From: Kribbella flavida DSM 17836 | GTDB taxonomy: Bacteria; Actinomycetota; Actinomycetes; Propionibacteriales; Kribbellaceae | Direction of reading: 5' to 3' | DNA: 64,000 bases | Assembly (NCBI RefSeq): GCF_000024345.1 | Contig: NC_013729.1 | Span: forward strand, 6,634,001-6,698,000 | Notes under the pieces: model-generated | The model's input: the letters and a program-made list of their open reading frames with translations, nothing else | What the model was told of the DNA's origin: nothing | Database searches by the model: none | Position numbers and translations under genes: made by a program | Shown: piece by piece, positions 8,012-15,450 of the stretch | How positions within the stretch are numbered: the first letter of the stretch is position 1 | Layout of the letters: the number at the start of each line of letters is the position of its first letter

Positions 8012-8851
8012 ATGGCGACGCGGGTCAGTAGTCGGAACGCTCGGTTCCAGGTGTGGCAGGCGCTGCTGAGCAACCGGAACAAGCGGCAGCGGGCCGGCGA
8101 GTTCCTGGTGCAGGGAGTGCGGCCGATCAGCCTGGCGGTCGAGCACGGCTGGACGGTCAACACACTGATCCACGACGCCGAGCGGCCGCTGTCGCAGTGG
8201 GCACGTGACCTGCTGCAGAACCAGCAGAGCACCGAGCGGGTGCTGATGGCGCCCGGGCTGCTGGCGGAGCTGACCGAGAAGGACGAGGCCGAGATCCTCG
8301 CCGTGGTGGCGATGCCGCCGGACGACCTGGAGCGGATCGAGGCGGGGCCGGACTTTCTCGGCGTGGTGTTCGACCGGCCGACCGGGCCGGGCAACATCGG
8401 CTCGATCATCCGGTCGGCGGACGCGTTCGGCGCCGACGGGCTGATCGTCACCGGGCATGCGGCCGACGTGTACGACCCGAAGGCGGTGCGGGCCAGCACG
8501 GGCTCGCTGTTCGCACTGCCCGCCGTCCGGGTGCCGTCGCAGCGTGAGGTGATGGAGTGGGTCGCGGCGCGCCGGGCGGCCGGCGTACCGATCGTTGTCG
8601 TGGGCACCGATGAGCACGGGGCGGTGGACGTCTACGACTTCGACTTCACGCAGCCGACGCTGCTGCTGGTCGGCAACGAGACGACCGGGCTGAGCGCGGC
8701 CTGGAAGGAGCTGGCCGATGAGCTGGTGCGCATCCCGATGACCGGGGCGGCGAGCTCGCTGAACGCGGCCAACGCGGCGACTGCGGTGCTGTACGAGGCG
8801 TCGCGGCAGCGTGGCCAGGCGGTCAAGACTGCGGCAGCTGGTCCCGTCTAG
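8012..8851 (+). CDS. TrmH/SpoU-family RNA 2'-O-methyltransferase
   Basis: 279 residues. An N-terminal substrate-binding domain (about residues 12-95) precedes the SPOUT knot with motif 1 (PGNIGSIIRSADAFGADG), motif 2 (LLVGNETTGLS) and motif 3 (IPMTGAASSLNAANAATAVL). These bind S-adenosylmethionine in the trefoil knot and methylate a ribose 2'-OH in rRNA or tRNA. The arginine of motif 1 and the asparagine of motif 3 are present. Monocistronic, ended by a strong hairpin shared with the next gene on the other strand. Confidence 0.9.
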   Translation: MATRVSSRNARFQVWQALLSNRNKRQRAGEFLVQGVRPISLAVEHGWTVNTLIHDAERPLSQWARDLLQNQQSTERVLMAPGLLAELTEKDEAEILAVVAMPPDDLERIEAGPDFLGVVFDRPTGPGNIGSIIRSADAFGADGLIVTGHAADVYDPKAVRASTGSLFALPAVRVPSQREVMEWVAARRAAGVPIVVVGTDEHGAVDVYDFDFTQPTLLLVGNETTGLSAAWKELADELVRIPMTGAASSLNAANAATAVLYEASRQRGQAVKTAAAGPV

Positions 8852-8878
8852 CCGGACAGCTCGGACCGGTCGCAACGG

Positions 8879-8913
8879 AAACCGGCCCCCGATCTGCTAC
8901 TCGGGGGCCGGTT
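8879..8913. terminator. bidirectional terminator
   Basis: AACCGGCCCCCGA, eight-base loop, TCGGGGGCCGGTT: a perfect 13-bp stem between the convergent methyltransferase and repeat-protein genes, serving both. Confidence 0.85.
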
Positions 8914-8926
8914 GCTTCAGGCGAGC

Positions 8927-9967
8927 TCAGCTCTCACAGCCGACCCCGTCGTTGTTGCCGTCGAAGTTGTGCGGGTCCGTGCCCACCACCCGGAAGTTGC
9001 GGTAGGGAACGTCGCCGCAGTCCAGGTCCGGCGGAGGCGGCGGGATGCACACCCCGGGGTACGACGGGTCGCAGTTCGGCGGCGGAGGCGGCGGCGTCAC
9101 CGGGACCTGGTAGCGGATGTACCAGGTGCCGTTGCTGGGGCGCCAGACGGCGTGGTCGGTGGCGGTGGTGCCGGCGTAGTTGCCGGGGAGGGCGCGGTCG
9201 CCGTTCTGGCCCCAGGTGAGGGTGCTGCCGCCGCGGATGAACCAGGCGCCGGTGGACGGGCGGAACACGGTCAGGTCCGCCTTGGCGGTGCCGACGAAGT
9301 TGGCCGGTGCCGGGACGTCCCGGTTGACGCCCCACGCGACCTGAGCCCCACCACGGATGAACCAGCGGCCCAGCGACGGCCGGAAGACCGCGAGGTCGCT
9401 GTGGCTGTCGCCGACGTAGTCCGCCGGTGCCGGGATGTCGCCGCTCACTCCCCAGGCAAGCTGGGCGGCTCCCCGGATGAACCAGCGGCCCAGCGACGGG
9501 CGGAACACCGCCGCCTCGGCCCGGCCGTCCCCGACGTAGTTGGACGCGACCGGGATGTCCCCCGCCTGGCCCCAGACGAACTGGCCGACACCACGGATGT
9601 ACCAGTAGCCGTTGGACGGACGGAACACCGCCAGCTCGGCACGGCCGTCACCGGTGTAGTCCGCCGCGACGGGGATGTCCCCCGCCTGGCCGAACTTGAT
9701 CGTGGCGCCGCCGCGGATGTACCAGGTCCCGTTGCTCGGCCGGAACACCGCCAGCTCGAGCTTGCTGTCGCCGACGTACTGCCGCGGTACCGCGACGTCG
9801 CCATTCTGCCCCCACCGGATGGCCGCCGTGGCCACCTTCGTCGCGGCGACCGCATCGGCCGTCGTACTCGCTGTGCCGGCGACCGGCCCGGCCTGGGCGG
9901 TCGAGGTCAGGCTGACGGCGGCGAGCGACGCCACCGCCAGCCCCAGAGCTGCGGATCTGAAACGCAT
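8927..9967 (-). CDS. secreted 40-residue-repeat protein with C-terminal Excalibur domain
   Basis: 346 residues. A Sec signal peptide ends near TSTAQA (residue 26). Residues 50-289 are six consecutive 40-residue repeats of the type WGQxGDIPVxxxYxGDxxAxLAVFRPSxGxWFIRG, as in the FG-GAP/VCBS-like repeats of actinobacterial cell-surface proteins, probably a beta-propeller. A polyproline linker follows, then an Excalibur calcium-binding domain (DLDCGDVPYRNF ... NNDGVGCES). The DxDxDG-type spacing suggests calcium binding. ATG 9967 is the only start giving a signal peptide. Role unknown; probably extracellular or wall-associated. Confidence 0.85.
   Translation of the reverse strand: MRFRSAALGLAVASLAAVSLTSTAQAGPVAGTASTTADAVAATKVATAAIRWGQNGDVAVPRQYVGDSKLELAVFRPSNGTWYIRGGATIKFGQAGDIPVAADYTGDGRAELAVFRPSNGYWYIRGVGQFVWGQAGDIPVASNYVGDGRAEAAVFRPSLGRWFIRGAAQLAWGVSGDIPAPADYVGDSHSDLAVFRPSLGRWFIRGGAQVAWGVNRDVPAPANFVGTAKADLTVFRPSTGAWFIRGGSTLTWGQNGDRALPGNYAGTTATDHAVWRPSNGTWYIRYQVPVTPPPPPPNCDPSYPGVCIPPPPPDLDCGDVPYRNFRVVGTDPHNFDGNNDGVGCES
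9101..9820 (-). repeat. six in-frame 120-base tandem repeats
   Basis: The DNA encoding the six 40-residue repeats. The middle units (third and fourth) are most alike at the nucleotide level, with long shared runs around GGCCGCTGGTTCATCC, suggesting recent expansion or gene conversion inside the array. The last repeat is the most divergent. Confidence 0.85.
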
Positions 9968-10134
9968 GGAGTTGTCCCCCTCGGAACGTAGGGCGGCCTC
10001 TTCCGCCGGCCCTTCCCTCCCCAGGGACCCCCGGCCGGCGTACCGCCAACGCCCGTATATCGACACCCGCCGCCGATCGTTACACCGAGTTATCGGCTCA
10101 CCGCTCAACCACGCTGCCGCGGAGGTTGATCGGG

Positions 10135-10932
10135 TCAGGCGATCGCCACGATCTCCCCGTGCAGCAGACTGAGGAAACCGTCCGGTGCCTGCGACCACGC
10201 CCGCCAGGCGGCCGAGATCCGCTCCAGCTTCTCCTCCGGTACGCCGGACGCCCGCGCCTGCGTCGCCAGGGCGGACTGCAGCACCCGGTCGGCCCACATG
10301 CCACCCCACCAGGCCCGGTCCTGCGGGTTCGCGAAGGTCCAGTTGCCGGCGGTCGCCTCGATCTGCTCGAAGCCGGCCGCCCTGGCCCAGGACAGCAACC
10401 GCCGGCCGGCGTCCGGCTCTCCCTGGTTGGCGCGGGCGAACTGCTGGTAGAGGTCCATCCACTCGTCGAGCTCCGGCAGCTCCGGGTACCAGGTGAAGGA
10501 GTGGTAGTCGGAGTCCCGCGCGGCCACGATCCCGCCGGGTTTGCAGACCCGCCGCATCTCGCGCAACGCCTGGACCGGATCGCTGACGTGCTGGAGCACC
10601 TGGTGGGCGTGCACCACGTCGTACGAGTCGTCGGGCAGGTCGAGGTGGTGCACATCACCAACCACGAAGTCGACCGAGCTCACGCCGCGCTCGGCGAACG
10701 TCGCGCGGGTGATCTCCAGCGCCGACTCGCTCGCCTCGAGCGCGGTGGTTCGTCCCGGCGCGACCAGCGCGGCGAGGTCGGCCGTGATGGTGCCGGGACC
10801 GGCGCCGACGTCGAGCAAGGACAGGCCCGGCCGCAGTCTCGGCAGCAGGTACCCGGCCGAGTTCTCCGCGGTGCGCCAGCGGTGCGACCGCAGGACCGAC
10901 TCGTGGTGGCCGTGCGTGTAGACGTTGCTCAT
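10135..10932 (-). CDS. class I SAM-dependent methyltransferase
   Basis: 265 residues. Motif I is LLDVGAGPGTITADLA near residue 40, followed by an acidic loop (LEASESALEI), motif IV region DSYDVVHAHQVLQHV and the post-motif VCKPGGIVAARD. This is the UbiE/Methyltransf_11-like fold acting on small molecules. It stands alone, divergent from a P-loop kinase. Its upstream region carries two TGAGAC boxes that resemble the operator of the TetR gene at 14.86 kb. Substrate not predictable. Confidence 0.88.
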   Translation of the reverse strand: MSNVYTHGHHESVLRSHRWRTAENSAGYLLPRLRPGLSLLDVGAGPGTITADLAALVAPGRTTALEASESALEITRATFAERGVSSVDFVVGDVHHLDLPDDSYDVVHAHQVLQHVSDPVQALREMRRVCKPGGIVAARDSDYHSFTWYPELPELDEWMDLYQQFARANQGEPDAGRRLLSWARAAGFEQIEATAGNWTFANPQDRAWWGGMWADRVLQSALATQARASGVPEEKLERISAAWRAWSQAPDGFLSLLHGEIVAIA

Positions 10933-10980
10933 CCTGGACTCCTTCGTCCCTCGATCATCGAGTCAATCTATCGGGTCGTC

Positions 10981-11034
10981 TTGACAAATGAGACTATTTA
11001 TATTGCTATGTGAGACAGTTTGTTGCCTAAGGCA
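10981..11034. promoter_or_regulatory. AT-rich divergent promoter with TGAGAC boxes and TGCCTAAGGCA palindrome
   Basis: TTGACA (10981-10986), 17 bases, TGCTAT (11004-11009) is a good plus-strand promoter for the kinase at 11081. Within and after it are TGAGAC at 10989 and again at 11011, 22 bases apart (two helical turns), and the perfect 11-base palindrome TGCCTAAGGCA at 11024-11034. The motifs recur in the 14.81 kb operator. Confidence 0.55.
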
Positions 11035-11080
11035 TCATAATGAAGAGGACGGGACGCCGGGAAACCGCTAAGGTTCGGCG

Positions 11081-11626
11081 GTGCTGACGAAGCCGATGCT
11101 GATCGTGGTGAGCGGACCGCCCGGAACCGGCAAGACGACCCTGGCGCACCGGATCGCCGCCGGCGTCGGCTGCCCGGCGATCTGCCGCGACGAGATCAAG
11201 GAAGGCATGGCGCACGCCACCCCCGGCTTCGTGCCGGGCCCGGCCGACCCGTTGACGATGCGGACGCTGGCGACGTTCTTCGACGTGATCGGCCTGCTGG
11301 TCGGCCGCGGTACGTCGGTGGTCGCGGAGGCCGCGTTCCAGGACCGGCTCTGGCGGCCGGGACTGACGCCGCTGATGAGCCGCGCCGACGTCCGGATCGT
11401 GCACTGCACCGTCTCCGCCGAGGTGGCCTACAAGCGGATCACCCTTCGCGCCGGCAGCACAGCGTCCCGGGCCGCGCACGAGGACGCGCAGTACGACGCG
11501 GATCGTCGCCGCCAGGTGCACGAATCCTTCGACCCGATCGCGCTGCAGGTGCCGACCCTGACCGTCGACACGACCGGCGGCTACCGCCCGGACCTGCCGG
11601 AGATTCTCGCCTTCCTCGCCCGCTGA
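11081..11626 (+). CDS. P-loop kinase (AAA_33/zeta-toxin-like)
   Basis: 181 residues with Walker A SGPPGTGKTT at residues 11-20 and DEIKEG soon after, as in small-molecule kinases of the chloramphenicol-phosphotransferase/zeta/AAA_33 group. The rest is helical with a basic lid (RITLRAGS ... HEDAQYDADRRR). It starts with GTG. Such proteins phosphorylate small metabolites or nucleosides; no antitoxin partner is seen, so a toxin role is not supported. Transcribed from the TTGACA/TGCTAT promoter upstream. Confidence 0.75.
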   Translation: MLTKPMLIVVSGPPGTGKTTLAHRIAAGVGCPAICRDEIKEGMAHATPGFVPGPADPLTMRTLATFFDVIGLLVGRGTSVVAEAAFQDRLWRPGLTPLMSRADVRIVHCTVSAEVAYKRITLRAGSTASRAAHEDAQYDADRRRQVHESFDPIALQVPTLTVDTTGGYRPDLPEILAFLAR

Positions 11627-11715
11627 GCGACCCGAGCACGCAGTACGGCAGACCCCTGGCGGCGTACCGGCGACCTGACTATGGTCGGCTGACTGGTCGA
11701 CGTGAGGAGTCATGG

Positions 11716-12414
11716 GTGAAGCCGGATGAGCTGACGGGGCGATTCGCCGCCCTGACGACGGCGCACGTTGCCGACGCCTGCGTACGGCTGCAGGTGCCGG
11801 TCCGGGCCGTGGGACTGACAGCCGTCCTGCCCGGGCGGGTCGCGGGACGGGTGCTGCCCGCCCGGCACGTCGGCAGCGTGGACATCTTCCTGGAGGCCTT
11901 CGGCAGCGCCGAGCCGGGCGACGTGCTGGTGGTCGACAACGCGGGCCGGCGGGACGAGGCCTGCGTCGGCGATCTGGTCGTGCTCGAGGCGAAGACGGCC
12001 GGGATCGCGGGGGTGGTGGTCTGGGGCCTGCACCGCGACAGCGCCGACATCCGGGCGATCGGCCTGCCCGTCTACAGCCTCGGCGCGCTGCCGCCCGGGC
12101 CGCAGCGGCTCGACCCGCTACCGGCCGACGCGCTGACGACGGCGACCGTCGGGCAATGGGCCGTGAGCAACGAAGACGTCGTGCTGGCCGACGACGACGG
12201 CGTGCTGTTCGTACCGGCCGCGCGGCTGGACGAGCTGCTCACGCTCGCCGAGACGATCCGCGACACCGAGCGCCGCCAGGCCGCGCAAATCGCCTCCGGT
12301 ACGACGTTGCGCGAGCAGGTCGGCTTCGACGACTACCTCGCGGCGCGGGCGGCCGATCCGTCGCTGACCTTCCGGGCGCATCTGCGCGCGAGAGGTGGCG
12401 CGATCGAGGAATAG
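11716..12414 (+). CDS. RraA-like / 4-hydroxy-4-methyl-2-oxoglutarate aldolase family protein
   Basis: 232 residues. The core matches the RraA/HMG-aldolase fold: TTAHVADAC, GDVLVVDNAGRRDEACVGDLVVLEAKTAGIAGVVVWGLHRD, with the Gly-x-Arg-like substrate loop and the DDDGVLFVPA segment near residue 155. Members are either metal-dependent pyruvate aldolases or inhibitors of RNase E-type enzymes. GTG 11716 is chosen because GAGGAG lies seven bases upstream and the nearby ATG at 11712 is out of frame. It is followed nine bases later by an aldo/keto reductase, suggesting an operon. Confidence 0.82.
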   Translation: MKPDELTGRFAALTTAHVADACVRLQVPVRAVGLTAVLPGRVAGRVLPARHVGSVDIFLEAFGSAEPGDVLVVDNAGRRDEACVGDLVVLEAKTAGIAGVVVWGLHRDSADIRAIGLPVYSLGALPPGPQRLDPLPADALTTATVGQWAVSNEDVVLADDDGVLFVPAARLDELLTLAETIRDTERRQAAQIASGTTLREQVGFDDYLAARAADPSLTFRAHLRARGGAIEE

Positions 12415-12423
12415 GGTGGCCGG

Positions 12424-13317
12424 ATGCCTGAAAACCTCTCCGCGGCTGCCGCGGGTACCTGGAAGCTGGGCGACTCCACCATCCACCGCATGGGGTTCGG
12501 CGCGATGCGCATCACCGCGAACCCCGACCGAGACCTCGCCGTCCGCGTACTGCGCCGCGCGGTCGAGCTGGGCGTGAACCACATCGACACCGCCGCCTTC
12601 TACGTCTCCCCCGGCGGAACCCTGGGGATCGGCGAAGGCCCGTCCCGCTTCGCCAACGAGCTGATCCGGGAGGCGCTCTCGCCGTACCCGGAAGGCCTGG
12701 TGATCACCACCAAGGTCGGGCCGGGCATCGGTCCGGACCACGACTTCTACCAGGCGACGTCCGCCGCCGACCTGCGCGCCCAGGTCGAGCTGAACCTGCG
12801 CCAGCTCGGCAAGGACCACCTCGACGTGGTCAACCTGCGCATCCTGAAGAAGCCCGGCGCGGACTCGGTCGCCGAGCGGTTCGGCGCCCTCGCGGAACTG
12901 CGGGACGCCGGGCTGATCCGGCACCTCGGGTTGTCGAACGTGCGGCCCGACCACCTCGACGAGGCGCAGGCGATCGCGCCGGTGGTCTGCGTGCAGAACT
13001 CGTACGCGCTCGACACCCACCGCGACGACGACACGTTCCTGCGGGTCTGCGGGGAACGCGGTGTCGCGTACGTGCCGTTCTTCGCCATCGCCGGTCCGGC
13101 ACGTGAAGGCCAGGCCACCACCGACCACGCCGACGCCGTACGCCGGCTGGCCGCGGCGAAGGGCGTTTCCGAGCAGCAGATCCGGCTCGCGTGGACGCTG
13201 CATCAAGGGCCGCACGTGCTGGCCATTCCCGGCACCGGCAATCCCGCCCACCTGGAGCAGAACATCGCCGCGGCCGGCCTCCGGCTCACGCCGGAAGAAC
13301 TCGCCGGCCTGAACTGA
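12424..13317 (+). CDS. aldo/keto reductase
   Basis: 297 residues forming an NADPH-dependent (beta/alpha)8 barrel. Seen are GMGFGAMRIT-like strand 1 (HRMGFGAMR), the catalytic aspartate and tyrosine in HIDTAAFY (about residues 55-62), the lysine in VITTKVG, and the cofactor segment IPGTGNPAHLEQNIAAA near the C-terminus. The usual catalytic histidine on strand 4 is replaced (LDVVNLRIL), as in several distant AKR members. It reduces small carbonyl compounds; substrate unknown. Likely co-transcribed with the RraA-like gene. Confidence 0.88.
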   Translation: MPENLSAAAAGTWKLGDSTIHRMGFGAMRITANPDRDLAVRVLRRAVELGVNHIDTAAFYVSPGGTLGIGEGPSRFANELIREALSPYPEGLVITTKVGPGIGPDHDFYQATSAADLRAQVELNLRQLGKDHLDVVNLRILKKPGADSVAERFGALAELRDAGLIRHLGLSNVRPDHLDEAQAIAPVVCVQNSYALDTHRDDDTFLRVCGERGVAYVPFFAIAGPAREGQATTDHADAVRRLAAAKGVSEQQIRLAWTLHQGPHVLAIPGTGNPAHLEQNIAAAGLRLTPEELAGLN

Positions 13318-13393
13318 CGCTCGCCTCACCGGGACCGGCCTGAGCCGCAGGCCGGCCCCGGCGCCGAGCGGGCGGCGGCCGTGGACCGTGACC

Positions 13394-14284
13394 TCAGGAG
13401 ATGGCGGCGCGCACAGCGGGGACCACCTCTCGGGACCAGCGGGCGAGCGACGTTTCGAACGAGGCGTCGCCGCGGGGGAAGTACGTGAAACCCGCGGCGC
13501 CGTGCTCGAGCACCGCGCCGGTCAGCTCCTCCGCCCACTGGCCGACCGAGCCGCCGACCCACCGGCCCTCGGCGTCGCGCGGGCGGTCGAGGGGGTGCTC
13601 GGTGATCGCGCCCGGGAAGTTGTAGAGCGTGGCGATCTCGCTCGGCTTGCGTCCGGCCGCGGCGGCCGCCTCGTCGATGATCGCCCGCGACGTCCGGTAC
13701 GGCTCGCTCAGCCAGTCCGCCGCGTGCCCGGGGATCCAGCCGTCGGCCCGCCGCCCGGTCGCGGCCAGCGACTTCGGACCGACCGAGCCGGTCCAGATCC
13801 GCAGCTCGGGCGTCGCGACCGGCGGAATCCCCTGCACCGGGTAGTGCGGACCCGCCGACGTCACCGCCGGCCCCGCGGTGGTCAGTGAACGGATCAGCAC
13901 CATGGCTTCCTCGAACGCCTCCACCGCTTTCCGCGGAGTCTGCCGCCGCCCGCCCATCGCCATGATGTGGTCGGGCGAGCCGCCGGCGCCCAAGCCGAGC
14001 ACGAACCGGCCGCCGGACAACGCCGCCAGCGAGGACGCCGTCCGGGCGAGCATCGGGGCCGGACGCAACGGCAGGTTGCTCACGTTGACGAGCGCCGAAA
14101 GCCGCTCGGTCCGGGCCAGCACGAACCCGATCGCCGCGTAGGCGTCGAGGGCGTGCGCGCCGTACGGATGGTCGGCCACTGACACGTGGTCCAAGCCGTC
14201 CCGGTCGGCCTGCCCGGCCAACCGGAGCAGGTCGGGCAACGAGCGGGTGTCGAGCGGTGATCCGTAGCCGAAGTGAACAGTCAT
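13394..14284 (-). CDS. LLM-class (F420-dependent) oxidoreductase
   Basis: 296 residues of the luciferase-like monooxygenase fold, with HVSVADHP, TERLSALVNVSNLPLRPAPMLAR, GGRFVLGLGAGGSP and the C-terminal GAAGFTYFP segment typical of F420-dependent enzymes of actinobacteria. The start at 14284 is preferred over an in-frame ATG four codons upstream because GGAGG lies immediately before it. A palindrome lies in its promoter and a MarR gene is divergent, so it is probably repressed by that MarR protein. Substrate unknown. Confidence 0.88.
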   Translation of the reverse strand: MTVHFGYGSPLDTRSLPDLLRLAGQADRDGLDHVSVADHPYGAHALDAYAAIGFVLARTERLSALVNVSNLPLRPAPMLARTASSLAALSGGRFVLGLGAGGSPDHIMAMGGRRQTPRKAVEAFEEAMVLIRSLTTAGPAVTSAGPHYPVQGIPPVATPELRIWTGSVGPKSLAATGRRADGWIPGHAADWLSEPYRTSRAIIDEAAAAAGRKPSEIATLYNFPGAITEHPLDRPRDAEGRWVGGSVGQWAEELTGAVLEHGAAGFTYFPRGDASFETSLARWSREVVPAVRAAIS

Positions 14285-14295
14285 CAGGGCCTCCA

Positions 14296-14316
14296 ATTTA
14301 GTTCGTAGATCTAAAT
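14296..14316. promoter_or_regulatory. MarR-type operator
   Basis: ATTTAG, nine bases, CTAAAT: 8 of 10 half-site positions are symmetric. It covers the ribosome site/promoter end of the LLM oxidoreductase gene and lies 60 bases upstream of the divergent MarR gene. Confidence 0.6.
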
Positions 14317-14375
14317 AGTAGTAGGCCGGACTATACGGCCTGCTGACATTCCGCTGATCGGACTACGATGGGGGC

Positions 14376-14804
14376 ATGGCCGCCGGAACAACGCAGGACA
14401 CGGAGCTCGTCGGCTCCCTGGTCCAGCTGATGTACGTTTTGCAAGATCTGTACGCCGAGACCAGCCGGCCGCTAGGCCTGACCCCGCAGCAGGCTCACCT
14501 GCTCTGCGTACTGCTGGCCGGCCCGCTCGGCATGACCGAGCTCAGCCGGATCATGAGCATCGAGCGGTCCAGCCTGACCAGCATGGTCGACCGACTGGAA
14601 CGGCGGTCCCTGGTCGAGCGGCTGCCGGATCCGGCCGACCGTCGCGCATGCCGGATCGCACTGACGGGGCCCGGGACCGAGTTGGCCGACCAGGCGCACT
14701 CGGCGTACACGGACCGCATCGCCGAGCTCACCGGAAACCTGCCGGCAGGGCAGCGCAACGCGATCGTCGCCGCCGTCGCCACAATCACCAGGCCGCCTGA
14801 GTGA
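14376..14804 (+). CDS. MarR-family transcriptional regulator
   Basis: 142 residues with a winged HTH (LTPQQAHLLCVLLAGPLGMTELSRIM, SSLTSMVDRLERRSLVERLPDPADRRACRIALT), the DxRxxR-type wing being DRRACR. It is divergent from the LLM oxidoreductase and shares the ATTTAG/CTAAAT palindrome. MarR proteins usually repress such neighbours and respond to phenolic or oxidising ligands. Confidence 0.88.
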   Translation: MAAGTTQDTELVGSLVQLMYVLQDLYAETSRPLGLTPQQAHLLCVLLAGPLGMTELSRIMSIERSSLTSMVDRLERRSLVERLPDPADRRACRIALTGPGTELADQAHSAYTDRIAELTGNLPAGQRNAIVAAVATITRPPE

Positions 14805-14808
14805 TCAA

Positions 14809-14844
14809 TGCCTCACCTGAGACGATCTTGTCTCACCTGAGGCA
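14809..14844. promoter_or_regulatory. 36-base TetR operator
   Basis: TGCCTCA, CC, TGAGAC, six bases, GTCTCA, CC, TGAGGCA: both nested pairs of half-sites are perfect inverted repeats. It covers the -35 box of the TetR/MFS promoter and begins five bases after the MarR stop, so it is the expected autoregulatory site. Confidence 0.72.
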
Positions 14845-14856
14845 ATTTGGTCTACT
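14828..14856 (+). promoter_or_regulatory. leaderless promoter of the TetR-MFS operon
   Basis: TTGTCT (14828-14833), 17 bases, TCTACT (14851-14856), then six bases to ATG 14863. There is no ribosome site, so the transcript probably begins at the start codon. The -35 box lies inside the palindrome. Confidence 0.6.
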
Positions 14857-14862
14857 GGTGGC

Positions 14863-15450
14863 ATGCTCACTCGCGACCAGGTCCTGCACGCGGCGGTCCG
14901 TCGGCTGAACTCCGACCCGACCACGTCGATGGCCGACCTCGCCGCCGCCATCGGCATCAGCCGGGCCACGCTGAACCGGCACTTCGCCAGCCGCGACGCG
15001 CTGCTGCGCGAGATCGGCGAGCGGTCGCTCGACCACTGGGACCGCAGCCAGCGGGAGAGCGGGATGGCCGAGGCCGCCGAGTCCGGCGACCCGGAGGCGA
15101 TCCGGGACTGCCTGCGCGAGCTGACTCGCTGGTTCGTCGAGAACGCGGAGGAGTTCGCGTACGCGCTCGCGAACAACCGGCTCGAGGCGATGCCGGAACT
15201 GGTGGAGCGCGCCGACGTGCTGGCCGACCGTGAGGTCGAGTTCTACGCCGCCGCCCAGCGAGCCGGCGTCCTGCGGTCCGACGTACCGGCGCGCTGGATC
15301 GAGCACACCATCTACGGGCTGATGATCGCCGCCCGCGAAGGCCTCCGCCGAGGCGACGTGGCACGTCGCGACCTGGAGGGCCTCGTCCTGTCCACGTTCC
15401 TGACCGGCACGGGAGCGACCCCCACAGCATCCGAAAGGCAGACCCGATGA
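14863..15450 (+). CDS. TetR-family transcriptional regulator
   Basis: 195 residues. The N-terminal TetR HTH is MADLAAAIGISRATLNRHFA (about residues 26-45) followed by a helical ligand domain. It overlaps the following MFS gene by four bases, and a 36-base palindrome covers its promoter, so it probably represses itself and the exporter until an export substrate binds. Confidence 0.88.
   Translation: MLTRDQVLHAAVRRLNSDPTTSMADLAAAIGISRATLNRHFASRDALLREIGERSLDHWDRSQRESGMAEAAESGDPEAIRDCLRELTRWFVENAEEFAYALANNRLEAMPELVERADVLADREVEFYAAAQRAGVLRSDVPARWIEHTIYGLMIAAREGLRRGDVARRDLEGLVLSTFLTGTGATPTASERQTR

Noticed and set aside
11081..11626. Zeta-type toxin
   Set aside because: The P-loop fits many small kinases; no epsilon-like antitoxin frame lies beside it.
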